A program made the translations under genes and the position numbers. A DNA stretch of 50,093 nt from Mycobacterium simiae (GTDB lineage: Bacteria; Actinomycetota; Actinomycetes; Mycobacteriales; Mycobacteriaceae), in contig NZ_VTZN01000013.1 of assembly GCF_008370645.1 (NCBI RefSeq), positions 1-50,093 of the forward strand, written 5' to 3'. Positions within the stretch are counted from its first letter, which is position 1. Every line of letters starts with the position of its first letter. The notes under the pieces were generated by a model that worked only from the letters and a program-made list of their open reading frames with translations, was not told the DNA's origin and did not search any database. Positions 26,928-36,358 of this stretch are shown in pieces.

Positions 26928-28148
26928 GTGGCGATCACCAGCGATGTGGAACTGCAGCGAGTGCGCAAACTGCACCAGTTGCGCTCCTACCGAATCGTGT
27001 CGGTGCTTCGCATCGGTGTGCTGGCATTCGTAGTCGCCGCGATGATTGTCGGCACTCCCCAGCACGAATGGACGCAGCAAACCGTCTTGGTCGCTGGGTA
27101 CGCACTTGCCTCGTTGTTGGCCCTGGCACTGGCTTTCTCTCCGGCTCCGCGACGGCTCGGGGCAAGAGAAACAGTCGGCGTGGGACGATGTGAACCCCTG
27201 ACATTCACCGCCATCGACCTGGTGGCGCTGACCGGATTGCAGCTGCTGTCCGCCCACGGGTTCTACCCGCTGCTGATCATGACATTGCTGCCGCTGCTGG
27301 CGGGTATCGACGTTTCATCGCGACGGGCAGTGGTGGTGCTGATCTTCGCACTCGCAGGGTTCGCCATCGCCGGTGTTCACGACGGCGTCCTCCTCGGCGC
27401 GTCGGGATGGGATGACACCGTTTTTCTCTTCTCGCTCTACGCGTTCCTGTGCGCTACCGCGTTGGTGGTGGTCCGCACCGAAGAGCGGCACGTTCGCTCG
27501 GTCGCCGGGTTGAGCGCGTTGCGCGAGGAACTGCTGGCTCAGACAATGACGGCCTCAGAGGTGCTGCAGCGCCGGATCGCAGAGGCGATTCACGATGGGC
27601 CGTTGCAAGACGTGCTGGCCGCCCGCCAGGAAGTCGTCGAGCTGAAAACCGCTTGGCCGGAAGATGACCGGGTGCAGCGCGCGTTGGCCGGTTTGCACAC
27701 TGCCTCGGAACGTCTGCGGCAGGCCACCTTTGAGCTGCATCCGGCCGTCCTCGAGCAGGTCGGCTTGGGTGCTGCCGTTGAACAACTGGCTGCTCTCACC
27801 GCGCGCCGGTCCGGCATCGAGATCAGCACCGACATCGACTACCCCATCCGTAGTGAGATCGACCCGATCGTCTTTGGTGTGGCCCGTGAACTGCTGTCCA
27901 ACGTGGCGCAACATTCGCGGGCGCGGCATGCGTCGGTCACACTGCGAATCACCGATCAGGTGTGCGTATTGGAGGTTTCCGACGACGGCCTGGGGATTAC
28001 CGGTGACACCATGGCGCGCCGCCTGGGGGAGGGACACATCGGCTTGGCTTCGCACCGGGCGCGGGTCGACGCTGCCGGCGGAACGTTCGTCTTTCTGGAC
28101 ACCCCAGCCGGCACGCACGTTCGGGTGAAACTACCGTTGCAGCGCTAG
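26928..28148 (+). CDS. NarS-type sensor histidine kinase, extra copy
   Basis: The 406-residue protein has an N-terminal membrane sensor with about six hydrophobic segments, then a HisKA_3 dimerisation domain whose phospho-acceptor lies in RRIAEAIHDGPLQDVL. A HATPase follows with N-box ARELLSNVAQHSRA and G-box VSDDGLGI. It should phosphorylate a NarL-class regulator; the narL gene is immediately downstream in the opposite direction, 19 bases away. The kinase half is about 80 % identical by eye to the kinase at 28968, while the sensor half has diverged. It lies between the E1 gene and narL, where M. tuberculosis has no kinase gene. Confidence 0.85.
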   Translation: MAITSDVELQRVRKLHQLRSYRIVSVLRIGVLAFVVAAMIVGTPQHEWTQQTVLVAGYALASLLALALAFSPAPRRLGARETVGVGRCEPLTFTAIDLVALTGLQLLSAHGFYPLLIMTLLPLLAGIDVSSRRAVVVLIFALAGFAIAGVHDGVLLGASGWDDTVFLFSLYAFLCATALVVVRTEERHVRSVAGLSALREELLAQTMTASEVLQRRIAEAIHDGPLQDVLAARQEVVELKTAWPEDDRVQRALAGLHTASERLRQATFELHPAVLEQVGLGAAVEQLAALTARRSGIEISTDIDYPIRSEIDPIVFGVARELLSNVAQHSRARHASVTLRITDQVCVLEVSDDGLGITGDTMARRLGEGHIGLASHRARVDAAGGTFVFLDTPAGTHVRVKLPLQR

Positions 28149-28167
28149 AGCGGAGCTGAACGACTGC

Positions 28168-28821
28168 TCAGTCAAGCAGTCCCTGGCGCATCGCTTCGGC
28201 GACGGCGGCCGCGCGGTCACTGACGCCGAGCTTCTCGTATAGCCGTTGCACATGAGTCTTGACCGTCGACGGTGCCACGTAGAGTTCACCTGCGATCGCC
28301 GGAATGCTTTGGCCGCGGGCAATGCGATTGAGGACCTCACGCTCCCGGGCGCTGAGCACCGGAGCCATCGGTGCCGCTCGCTGGCGAATCTGGCCGGCAA
28401 GGCCGCCAACCAGGGAGGGTGCGACCACGTCGCGACCCTTTGCGCAATCGAGGACGGCCTTCACGATCTCGGTGCGGGTCGAATCCTTCAGCAGAAATCC
28501 GGCGGCTCCTTGCTGCAGGGCCTGGTATACGATCGCCGATTCGTCGTGGGCCGAAATCAGCAGCACTCGAGTAGGCAAATCGTAGCTGCGCACCGCCGCC
28601 GCCACCTGCGCGCCGTCCATACCCGGCATCCGGTAGTCAAGCAACGCAACGTCAGGCAGGTGAGCTTTGATCAACTCCAACGCCGTTGGCCCATCATCTG
28701 CCTCCCCGACAACGTTCACCGAGCCACTCAACGAAAGCGCTCGCACGACGCCTTCGCGAAATAGCGGGTGATCATCGCCGACCACTACACGTACCTTTTC
28801 CGGGGTCGTAGCGCCGGCCAT
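28168..28821 (-). CDS. narL: NarL-type response regulator
   Basis: The 217-residue protein has a receiver domain with acidic pocket GDDHPLFREG, phospho-acceptor Asp in VALLDYRMPGMDG and the conserved Lys in FLLKDSTRTE. A LuxR/NarL helix-turn-helix follows (LSAREREVLNRIARGQSIPA, then APSTVKTHVQRLYEKLGV). It matches the M. tuberculosis NarL (Rv0844c) sequence I recall almost residue for residue. The ATG at 28821 was chosen on that comparison. Two kinase genes flank it, one convergent and one divergent. Despite the name, a role in nitrate sensing is not shown by the sequence. Confidence 0.93.
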   Translation of the reverse strand: MAGATTPEKVRVVVGDDHPLFREGVVRALSLSGSVNVVGEADDGPTALELIKAHLPDVALLDYRMPGMDGAQVAAAVRSYDLPTRVLLISAHDESAIVYQALQQGAAGFLLKDSTRTEIVKAVLDCAKGRDVVAPSLVGGLAGQIRQRAAPMAPVLSAREREVLNRIARGQSIPAIAGELYVAPSTVKTHVQRLYEKLGVSDRAAAVAEAMRQGLLD

Positions 28822-28967
28822 GGCGATGAGTCTAGCTGGTCTTCCGCGATATCCACTCACCGACGCCGGACCATCTGAACGTGGTACCAACAGTTTGCTC
28901 CGCATGATCGCTCCGGCCGGCGACATACGACGAGTCGTCGCATGCCCGGCATGAGTACGGTGTTCCT

Positions 28968-30191
28968 GTGGCGATGACCAGCGACGCGGAACTTATTCGG
29001 GTACGCCGACTGCACCAATTGCGCTCATACCGGATCGGTGCGGTCCTTCGGGTCGGAGTAGTCGGGTTCATGGTTGCTGCCATGCTGGTCGGCACGCGAA
29101 GGTCGGAATGGCCCCAGCAGATCGTATTGATCACCGTCTATGCGTTCGCTGCGCTGTGGGCCCTGGTACTGGCGTACTCGCCGTCCCGACGGCGGTTCAT
29201 TTTGTTGCCCCGATTGGCGAGCATCGCCAGATACGAGCCGTTTGTCTTTACCGCCATCGATGTATGCGCGTTGACCGGCTTTCAGTTGCTGTCCACCGAC
29301 GGAATTTACCCCTTGCTGATCATGACGCTGTTGCCGGTGCTGGTGGGCCTGGATGTGTCGTCCCGACGGGCGGCGGTGGTGCTGGCGTTTACGCTCGTCG
29401 GATTCGCCCTTGCGGTGATCCAAGACCCGGTGATGGTGGATGCCATCGGATGGCCGGAAGCGGTCTTCCGCTTCGTGCTCTATGCGTTCTTGTGCGGTAC
29501 TGCGTTGGTGGTGGTGCGCATCGAGGAACGGCACACCCATTCGGTCGCCGGTTTGAGCGCGCTGCGGGAGGAGTTGTTGGCCCAGACGATGACGGCCTCG
29601 GAAGTGCTGCAGCGCCGGATTTCGGAATCCATACATGATGGGCCGCTCCAGGACGTGCTGGCCGCCCGCCAGGAGCTCATCGAGTTACGGATGGCGGCAC
29701 CTGACGACGAGCACGTCAACCGGGCTTTGGCGGGTCTGCAGAGCGCATCAGAACTCTTGCGACAGGCCACCTTCGAGCTGCATCCGGCAGTTCTCGAGCA
29801 GGTGGGGTTAGGCGCGGCCGTCGGCCAGCTTGCCGCTTTTACCGCACAGCGTTCGGGCATCACGATAAGTACCGACATCGACTACCCGATCCGCAGCGAG
29901 ATCGACCCCATCGTGTTCGGTGTGGCTCGCGAGCTGCTCTCCAACGTGGTGCGACATGCGCGAGCCACCACCGCTTCGGTAAGACTGGGGATCACCGACG
30001 GCACCTGTGTGTTGGACGTCGCCGACGACGGTGTGGGCGTTACCGGTGCCACGATGGAGCGCAGCCTCGGTGAGGGCCACATCGGATTGGCGTCGCATCG
30101 GGCCCGAGTCGACGCCGCTGGGGGGACGTTCGTCTTCTTGGACACCCCGATCGGCACCCACGTCTGCGTGGAAGTTCCGCTGAAATTCTGA
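28968..30191 (+). CDS. narS: NarS-type sensor histidine kinase
   Basis: The 407-residue membrane kinase has a six-helix-like sensor region, a HisKA_3 domain with phospho-acceptor His in RRISESIHDGPLQDVL, an N-box in ARELLSNVVRHARA and a G-box in VADDGVGV. It is divergent from narL with 146 bases between starts, the arrangement of Rv0844c/Rv0845, so this copy is the positional counterpart of M. tuberculosis NarS. A GTG start sits in a context (GTACGGTGTTCCTGTGGCGA) nearly repeated before the other kinase gene. Confidence 0.9.
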   Translation: MAMTSDAELIRVRRLHQLRSYRIGAVLRVGVVGFMVAAMLVGTRRSEWPQQIVLITVYAFAALWALVLAYSPSRRRFILLPRLASIARYEPFVFTAIDVCALTGFQLLSTDGIYPLLIMTLLPVLVGLDVSSRRAAVVLAFTLVGFALAVIQDPVMVDAIGWPEAVFRFVLYAFLCGTALVVVRIEERHTHSVAGLSALREELLAQTMTASEVLQRRISESIHDGPLQDVLAARQELIELRMAAPDDEHVNRALAGLQSASELLRQATFELHPAVLEQVGLGAAVGQLAAFTAQRSGITISTDIDYPIRSEIDPIVFGVARELLSNVVRHARATTASVRLGITDGTCVLDVADDGVGVTGATMERSLGEGHIGLASHRARVDAAGGTFVFLDTPIGTHVCVEVPLKF

Positions 30192-30225
30192 ACCTCATCT
30201 TCCAGCCGGACCGGTGGTGCCGCCG

Positions 30226-31818
30226 TCAAAAGATGTAGTCCAGGCGCGTCATCATTCCGGCGGCTAGATGATAAGCGTTGTGGCAGTGCATAACCCACGT
30301 ACCAGGGTTTTCGGCGACAAGTACCGCCCGGACTTTTCGCCTCGGCAGCACGATCACGGTGTCCTTGCGGGCGCCGAGGGTACCGTCGGACTTGATTACC
30401 TGATAGGTGTGGCCGTGTAGGTGCATGGGGTGCCACATCATGGTGGTGTTGTCGAATAAGAGAGTCGGGCGTTGGCCTTGGCGGATATGCAGCGGATTGG
30501 TCTTGCTGTACGGCTCGCCGTTGATAGTCCAGTCGTATTTCGCCATGCTGCCCCCCAGGACAACCGGGAGTTCAAGGCCGGGTTCCGGTCGGCCCAGATT
30601 GACTGGTGTTGTGGCAGTGAACATCTCGATGGTGCCCACCATCTTGTTGAGTTCGCTGGGCCGGAACTGCGCGTCGGGCGGGCTGCCCGTCCCGGTGGAT
30701 AGCAGTGCGCGAGCCACAGCGTTCTTGCCTTCAGCGAGGGCGACCAGCGGGAAGACGCCGGATGCCGCGGTGACCATGACGTCGTAGCGTTCGCCCATGC
30801 CCACCAACACTGCGTCGACTGGGATGGGAAGCACCGGGTACCCGTCGGTGTGGGTGACCGTCATCGAATGGCCTGCCAGCGCGACACGGAACGCGGTGTC
30901 GGCGGCGGCATTGATGATCCTTATCCGGATACGCTGACCCGGTTTTGCGTTGAAGGACACAGGGGCTGCGGGGATGCGCCCGTTGATCAGATAGTAGGGG
31001 TAATCGATATCGCCGGCGTCCCCGCCGAGCAGATCACTGTCGCCGACTCCACGGCTGGGCATCTCGGCGGTCGTTGTTGTCGTCGTTGTCTCGGTCGCTG
31101 ACGTTGTTGGCGGACTGGGGCTAGTTGTCGTGGGCGTGGTCGGCATAGGTGGTGTTGGGTTCTTGTTCGGGTCAACCAGCGCGTCGTAGAGCTGTTGCGG
31201 GCTCTTCCCGGCACCGTCAGTCCAATCATCAATAACGACAATCCATTCGGCGTCGTAGCTGGCTGCCTCGGTCGGATCGTCGACGATGAGCGGCAGGTAA
31301 AGCCCTTTATCGGCGTCAAGGCCGGTATGCGGATGGGCCCAGTAGGTGCCGGGATCGGGGACGGAGAACCGGTAGGTGAAGTCCTGGCCGGCCGCGATGT
31401 TGGGGGTGGCAGGGGCGGCCCCGTCCATATCGTTGCGCAGGGCGATGCCGTGCCAGTGCACCGACGTGGCGTGGTCGAGCCGGTTCGTCACCGCCACGAC
31501 AAGCTCATCACCGACTGTGGCGCGAATCAGCGGTCCCGGGACCGTGTTGCCGTAGGCCAGCGTCTGAACAACCGGCCCGCCCAGGTCGACCTCTGCCTGT
31601 TGCGGGGTCAAGCTGACAGTGACGGTTCTCCCGCTGTGCGGCCGGACCTGCTCGGCCGCAGCAATCGCGGCGGCCATGGCGGCATCGCCAGCTGGCTGAG
31701 TGGTCGACTGGCTGCAACCCGCCAGCGCTAATCCACTGGAGATTCCGGCACCGATAAAGCCGCGCCTGCTGAGCTGTACTCCGACCAAGGGATGACCGCT
31801 CGTTGGCAGTTGCGGCAT
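30226..31818 (-). CDS. mmcO: Multicopper oxidase, Tat-exported lipoprotein
   Basis: The 530-residue protein begins with a twin-arginine lipoprotein signal, SRRGFIGAGISSGLALAGC. It has all four copper-binding blocks: HWHGIAL, HPHTG, HPMHLHGHTYQ and HCHNAYH. It corresponds to Rv0846c, the mycobacterial multicopper oxidase that oxidises Cu(I) and protects against copper. An insert of about 35 residues, Pro/Thr-rich, near residue 220-250 is not in the tubercle bacillus protein as I recall it. The ATG at 31818 has GAGGAG upstream; two earlier in-frame starts lack this. It shares a copper-type operator with divergent lpqS. Confidence 0.94.
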   Translation of the reverse strand: MPQLPTSGHPLVGVQLSRRGFIGAGISSGLALAGCSQSTTQPAGDAAMAAAIAAAEQVRPHSGRTVTVSLTPQQAEVDLGGPVVQTLAYGNTVPGPLIRATVGDELVVAVTNRLDHATSVHWHGIALRNDMDGAAPATPNIAAGQDFTYRFSVPDPGTYWAHPHTGLDADKGLYLPLIVDDPTEAASYDAEWIVVIDDWTDGAGKSPQQLYDALVDPNKNPTPPMPTTPTTTSPSPPTTSATETTTTTTTAEMPSRGVGDSDLLGGDAGDIDYPYYLINGRIPAAPVSFNAKPGQRIRIRIINAAADTAFRVALAGHSMTVTHTDGYPVLPIPVDAVLVGMGERYDVMVTAASGVFPLVALAEGKNAVARALLSTGTGSPPDAQFRPSELNKMVGTIEMFTATTPVNLGRPEPGLELPVVLGGSMAKYDWTINGEPYSKTNPLHIRQGQRPTLLFDNTTMMWHPMHLHGHTYQVIKSDGTLGARKDTVIVLPRRKVRAVLVAENPGTWVMHCHNAYHLAAGMMTRLDYIF

Positions 31819-31902
31819 CGGTTGCTCCTCGTCTTGGTTCATGCGGCCCTGCGCACTAACCCTGCTAGGACGCGGGGAGTTGCGCAACCCAGTGCGCACT
31901 CG

Positions 31903-31935
31903 GTCACTATATACCCAGAGGGGGTATATAGTGAC
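31903..31935. promoter_or_regulatory. RicR-type copper operator between mmcO and lpqS
   Basis: A perfect inverted repeat has 14-base arms, GTCACTATATACCC at 31903-31916 and its complement at 31922-31935, around a five-base spacer. The core TACCC-N5-GGGTA is the motif known for RicR, the copper-sensing repressor of mmcO, lpqS and other genes in M. tuberculosis. The shared location between the two divergent genes fits coordinated copper induction. Confidence 0.88.
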
Positions 31936-31954
31936 GATCGTGAATGCTCGACGC

Positions 31955-32347
31955 GTGGTGTGGAGTCGGTCCGCGGTGGTCGCCGTCGGCGTGGTCGGGA
32001 TGATCGCCGCGGTGGTTGCTCAATGCTGGCTCCCACGGGTTGATCGTCAGGCGGCGCATCCCAGCCATCCGCTGTTGTCGGTTGTGGGTAGTGAATTTGC
32101 GGTGAATAGCGGCCACTCGCACCTCGCCGACGATTCGACACTACCGTGCCCACCGCAGCACGCGGACGCGGTGTTGCCGCGGACGGACACCCCATTGTTG
32201 GAAGTGGCCGCGGTGGCGTCGAGTGCGGGCACCGCCGCTGTGCCGAGCTGTATGGCCGTACCGGAGGGCCGCGGCCCGCCGCCCGGGCCGGTTGCTGGTG
32301 GTTGTGCGACAGATCTGGTGATTCGGTTCCGCCTGGTTCGCCGCTGA
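31955..32347 (+). CDS. lpqS: Lipoprotein LpqS, copper-response family
   Basis: The protein of about 130 residues has one N-terminal hydrophobic segment (VVAVGVVGMIAAVVAQCW) and shares AHPSHPLLSVVGSEFAVNS and HSHLADDS with M. tuberculosis LpqS (Rv0847). The His-rich N-terminal third and later Cys residues suit a surface copper-related role, but no biochemical function is established. GTG codons at 31931, 31940 and 31955 compete. The last gives the length I recall for Rv0847 and does not overlap the operator. Confidence 0.8.
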   Translation: MVWSRSAVVAVGVVGMIAAVVAQCWLPRVDRQAAHPSHPLLSVVGSEFAVNSGHSHLADDSTLPCPPQHADAVLPRTDTPLLEVAAVASSAGTAAVPSCMAVPEGRGPPPGPVAGGCATDLVIRFRLVRR

Positions 32348-32453
32348 TTGGTCAGCGCCAGGCCGGGGCGACTATTCCCATGGCCGGTGACCGCTGACCC
32401 TTAATCACTGTGCCGCCGGTGATCTGCGGCCCTGATGCAGAAGCGATGACACC

Positions 32454-33620
32454 ATGAACAAGCACAACCCGCGCACAATGCTTGCCAACCGCTCACCCGT
32501 AACCTCGTTGCGCCTGCGGCATAAGGGGGATCGTCACCGTCGGGTCCTCCAGAACTATCATCTGGCTCCCGTCCCAAACCGTCAACCCGGCAACATAATT
32601 GGCAACACGCCGGTGCTCTGGATACCGGCAACCGCAAAGCCGGGCGATCGTGGATTTTGGGCCAAGCTTGAAGGATTCAATCCCGGCGGCATGAAAGACC
32701 GCCCCGCAATGCACATGGTCGCGCGGGCTCGCGCCCGGGGCGACCTCGTGCCTGCTGCGCCCATCATCGAATCAACCAGCGGCACAATGGGACTGGGACT
32801 TGCGCTGGCGGGCAATGTGTACCGCCACCCAGTCACCCTGGTCACTGACCCCGGCCTGGAACCCATCGTCGCCCGCATGCTGGTCGCCTATGGTGCGCGC
32901 GTCGACATGGTCGCCGCGCCCCATCCGCTCGGCGGGTGGCAGCAGGCGCGTAAAGACCGCGTCGCCCAGTTGCTGGCCGCTGACCTCACCGCATGGAATC
33001 CCAACCAGTACGGCAACCCCGACAACGTCGATGCCTACCGGTCACTGGCGCGGGAGTTGATTGCCCAGCTCGGGCGCGTTGATGTGCTGGTCTGCTCGGT
33101 CGGAACCGGGGGCCATTCAGCCGGCACGGCGAAGGTACTGCGGGAGTTCAACCCGGGCATGCAGTTGATCGGCGTCGACACTGTGGGGTCGACGATCTTC
33201 GGCCAGCCTGCCACCAGCAGGCTGATGCGCGGTCTGGGTTCTAGCATCTATCCGGCCAATGTCGACTACGCCGCGTTCAACGAGGTGCACTGGGTCGCGC
33301 CGGCAGAAGCCGTCTGGGCCTGCCGCAACCTGGCCGCCACGCACTACGCCAGCGGCGGATGGAGCGTGGGCGCGGTTGCTCTGGTCGCCGAATGGGCCGC
33401 ACGCACTCTGCCTGCGGGGACCACCATCGCCGCGGTATTTCCCGATGGCCCGCAACGCTATTTCGATACCATCTACAACGACGAGTTCTGCAACCGGCAC
33501 GGGCTGCTCGGCGGCGAGCCTCCTACCCAGCCCGAAGAAATCGCCTCGCCGGCGGCCGCCGTCGTCACTCGATGGACGCGCACCACGACGGTGCTTGACC
33601 TGTCCCAGGTGGTGGCGTGA
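32454..33620 (+). CDS. cysK2: S-sulfocysteine synthase-like PLP enzyme
   Basis: The 388-residue fold-type II PLP enzyme carries the Schiff-base lysine in [11 protein letters not shown], the serine-rich substrate loop [13 protein letters not shown] and the phosphate-binding [14 protein letters not shown]. It corresponds to Rv0848 (CysK2), which makes S-sulfocysteine from O-phosphoserine and thiosulfate. The first 30 residues are basic and poorly conserved, so the start could be later. The stop overlaps the start of the MFS gene, indicating an operon. Confidence 0.9.
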   Translation: MNKHNPRTMLANRSPVTSLRLRHKGDRHRRVLQNYHLAPVPNRQPGNIIGNTPVLWIPATAKPGDRGFWAKLEGFNPGGMKDRPAMHMVARARARGDLVPAAPIIESTSGTMGLGLALAGNVYRHPVTLVTDPGLEPIVARMLVAYGARVDMVAAPHPLGGWQQARKDRVAQLLAADLTAWNPNQYGNPDNVDAYRSLARELIAQLGRVDVLVCSVGTGGHSAGTAKVLREFNPGMQLIGVDTVGSTIFGQPATSRLMRGLGSSIYPANVDYAAFNEVHWVAPAEAVWACRNLAATHYASGGWSVGAVALVAEWAARTLPAGTTIAAVFPDGPQRYFDTIYNDEFCNRHGLLGGEPPTQPEEIASPAAAVVTRWTRTTTVLDLSQVVA

Positions 33621-34876
33621 TGGGGGTCCTGGCTCAGTTTCGTGCCTTCAACCGTTCCAGTCGCGTGCTGATGATCAACCAATTCGGCATCAACGTCGGC
33701 TTCTACATGCTGATGCCGTACCTGGCCGACTACCTGGCCGGTCCACTCGGACTGGCCACCTGGGCCGTAGGTCTGGTGCTGGGCGTGCGCAACTTTTCTC
33801 AGCAGGGCATGTTCTTCATCGGCGGCACGCTTGCCGATCGGTTCGGTTACAAGCCGATGATCGTAACCGGATGCCTAATTCGCACCGCCGGGTTCGGGCT
33901 GCTGGTGGTCGCGAATTCGCTGCCGAGTCTGCTGATAGCTGCTGCTGCAACAGGTTTCGCCGGCGCACTGTTCAATCCCGCGGTGCGCGCCTACCTCGCG
34001 GCGGAATCCGGTGACCGCAAGATCGAAGCATTTGCGATGTTTAACATCTGCTACCAGGCGGGGATCCTGCTGGGACCGTTGGTGGGCCTGGCGCTGTTGG
34101 CGCTGGACTTGCGGACCACCGCCCTGGGCGCAGCCTTTGTCTTCGCGGCATTGACCGTCACGCAGCTGTTTGCGCTACCAGAGCACCGACACGATCACGG
34201 TATGCAAGGGCGGCTCGGGCCGGACGCGACCTCGATCCTGTGCGGCTGGTGGACGATTATTCGCAACCGATCCTTCCTGTGGTTCGCCGCCGCCATGACC
34301 GGATGCTACGTACTGTCATTCCAGATCTATCTGGCCCTTCCCATGCAGGCATCAGTCCTGGCGCCACGGCGCCGATCTGTCTTGGTGGCGGCCCTCTTCG
34401 CGGTTTCGGCTTTGGTCACGATCGCTGGCCAGCTGCGCATCACCCGTTGGTTTGCTGCGCGCTGGCCGACGAGCCGCAGTCTGGTCGTCGGCGCCGCCAT
34501 CCTGGCTGCATCGTTCGTGCCAGTGGCGTTGGCGCCAAACAACCAGCGGTTCGGCACTGGCATAGCGATGGGCGCATTGCTGCTGTCGGCTAGTCTGGTC
34601 GCCGTTGCTTCGGCGGCCTTGTTTCCGTTCGAAATGCGCACCGTGGCCACACTATCCGGCGACCGCTTGGTGGCGACGCATTACGGTTTCTACAGCTCCA
34701 TTGCGGGAGTCGGAATACTGGTTGGAAACCTCGGAGTGGGGTCGCTATGGGGTGTGGCGCACCGGTTGAATGCCGAAGAATTGGTGTGGGTTGCTCTGAT
34801 TCTGGTGGGACTTGTCGCAGTGCTCGGATTGGCCCTGCTCCCGTCGGAGCCCAGATCTGCGGCATTGGCCAGCTGA
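33620..34876 (+). CDS. Major facilitator superfamily transporter
   Basis: The 418-residue protein has 12 predicted helices and the MFS motif GGTLADRFGYKPMIV after helix 2. It begins at the ATG overlapping the cysK2 stop (a GTG one codon earlier is also possible). It corresponds to Rv0849. Coupling to cysK2 suggests export of a sulfur metabolite or related amino acid, but the substrate is not known. Confidence 0.9.
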   Translation: MGVLAQFRAFNRSSRVLMINQFGINVGFYMLMPYLADYLAGPLGLATWAVGLVLGVRNFSQQGMFFIGGTLADRFGYKPMIVTGCLIRTAGFGLLVVANSLPSLLIAAAATGFAGALFNPAVRAYLAAESGDRKIEAFAMFNICYQAGILLGPLVGLALLALDLRTTALGAAFVFAALTVTQLFALPEHRHDHGMQGRLGPDATSILCGWWTIIRNRSFLWFAAAMTGCYVLSFQIYLALPMQASVLAPRRRSVLVAALFAVSALVTIAGQLRITRWFAARWPTSRSLVVGAAILAASFVPVALAPNNQRFGTGIAMGALLLSASLVAVASAALFPFEMRTVATLSGDRLVATHYGFYSSIAGVGILVGNLGVGSLWGVAHRLNAEELVWVALILVGLVAVLGLALLPSEPRSAALAS

Positions 34877-35001
34877 CGACGTCGTCTGCGTTGCGGCGCC
34901 CCGCACCGGGCAGCGTGCGGATGCAAAGGGCGCCAACATGATTGAATGTACTATCCGATAGCGGGTGTCGGCTACCGGCGACCATTGGGCCACTAGGCCC
35001 G

Positions 35002-35235
35002 TTACCCCGCCTTGGCGTACCGGCGGACCAATTGATCCTCTTGGAAGGTGCTCGAATGCTGCAGACCCTCGTCGTCGCGCCCGAAAAATGTCCACAGCTT
35101 TGGGCTTTTCTGCGGACCGCTGATCAGCTTGACCGTGTAACGCCGATGGGTGGGATCCACGGTGCCGATGACGTCACCAACCCGGATCTCAGCGGGATGT
35201 ATCTGAGGCGCGTCGCGCCAGTCGTGTATCTCCAT
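35002..35235 (-). CDS. Small conserved-looking protein of unknown function
   Basis: The 77-residue soluble protein reads cleanly, with a beta-rich pattern: HPAEIRVGDVIGTVDPTHRR, then YTVKLISGPQKSPKLWTFFG. It has no signal or membrane segment. The ATG at 35235 has GAGGATGG upstream; two earlier in-frame ATGs do not. The composition and good codon use argue for a real gene, but I do not recognise the family. Confidence 0.6.
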   Translation of the reverse strand: MEIHDWRDAPQIHPAEIRVGDVIGTVDPTHRRYTVKLISGPQKSPKLWTFFGRDDEGLQHSSTFQEDQLVRRYAKAG

Positions 35236-35853
35236 ACTATCCATCCTCGATTCGGTTACCGCCACACTACCCCGAATTCGTGCGGACGTTGGATACGCCT
35301 TATCGATCCGACGAAAGGCGCCAGTAGACCAGGGCGTTCAACCGCCCGGCGGGTCAAGGCTGCCATGTCTGGGAACACCGTTCACCTTTGTGGCACAACG
35401 CAATACCCACTAGTGCTACCGGCATGAGTGTCCGTTAGGAAACTATCGCCAACGTGTCGCCGAAAGCAGGGAGACTCGATCTGGTGGTAAGTGGGTCGCG
35501 CCGATGCCATGGCAGTCCGGGCTACAGACTGCCGTGAACTGTTGCACCTGTCAGGGAGCACCTGACGCGGCACATCGTGCCGCCAAAGCGCTGTTGTTGG
35601 CGTAGCGTAGAGGTGAGCTAGTTTCATTGTCAGCGATGGTCTGCTCCTCGGCGCGGATGATACCCACAGGCAGTGTGATTCTCCGGTTGTCCCAGGCGTG
35701 TGGGGCAGCCGATGCCCAAGAGAAGGAACTGCCCGTGCACAGTGCAACCGAAACGGTGGCGCAACCACTCGACCTCTCAGGTCGAGCCTGCGCGCAAGAC
35801 AGGCCGGTGACCGCGAGCATCGGTTGCCTCGGCCGCAAACAGCGACACTTCCG
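35236..35853. other. Gap without a supported gene
   Basis: About 600 bases contain only short overlapping frames on both strands without motifs. One point is notable: a GTG at 35732 has an excellent AGAAGGA site and runs 41 codons to a TGA at 35857, just where the next gene's frame becomes recognisable. In M. tuberculosis this interval holds a transposase fragment (Rv0850); I see no transposase here. Confidence 0.4.
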
Positions 35854-36303
35854 GTGATCTATCCTACTGGCGGTTGGCGCCGGCCGAATCCCATCCGGGT
35901 GTCGTTGGCCCGCGAGTTTGGCCGCGATATCGATGGTGCGTGGTGGCCGCGTGCGGACCGCATCACGCGTGAATTGCCGGAGCTTGTTGCGGTGCTGACT
36001 CCTGCGCTGGGAGACATCACGTCCATTAACGTCAACTGGCCTGTTTTGCAACGACCACCCGACTTCAACTGGCCAGGGTGGGAACGAAAACGCCAGCACA
36101 TCATTACCGTCACTGGCGGTGATGCTCGCGCCAACCTACTGATCATTCCTTACTCGACCTACAGTGCTCTGGCACGGATGGTGCTGCGCTGCGCTGCCGA
36201 TTTGCCCGTGGACGTTGCGCACCATGGAAAATCCGCGTTTTTGACCGCGGGATCGATTGTGCGAGCGGCCCAACAGCAACAGCAGGCGGCTGGTAGCTGT
36301 TGA
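35854..36303 (+). CDS. DUF5994-type conserved actinobacterial protein
   Basis: The 149-residue reading contains the family hallmark DIDGAWWPRADRITRELPEL, followed by VLTPALGDITSINVNW and NLLIIPYSTYSALARMVLR, which fits the DUF5994 family of unknown function. It ends in a run of Gln. The GTG at 35854 overlaps the stop of a short frame that has a much better ribosome site (35732), so the true N-terminus may lie there and be separated by a frameshift. Function unknown. Confidence 0.65.
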   Translation: MIYPTGGWRRPNPIRVSLAREFGRDIDGAWWPRADRITRELPELVAVLTPALGDITSINVNWPVLQRPPDFNWPGWERKRQHIITVTGGDARANLLIIPYSTYSALARMVLRCAADLPVDVAHHGKSAFLTAGSIVRAAQQQQQAAGSC

Positions 36304-36358
36304 CGGGGGGAGTCAGCGCAGCGGTGTCGAACGGTCAACGCGAGAGTTCGATAGGTCG

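Noticed and set aside
34877..36358. A transposase fragment expected by analogy with Rv0850
   Set aside because: I looked on both strands and found no transposase motif; only a small unknown gene and a DUF5994 gene are present.
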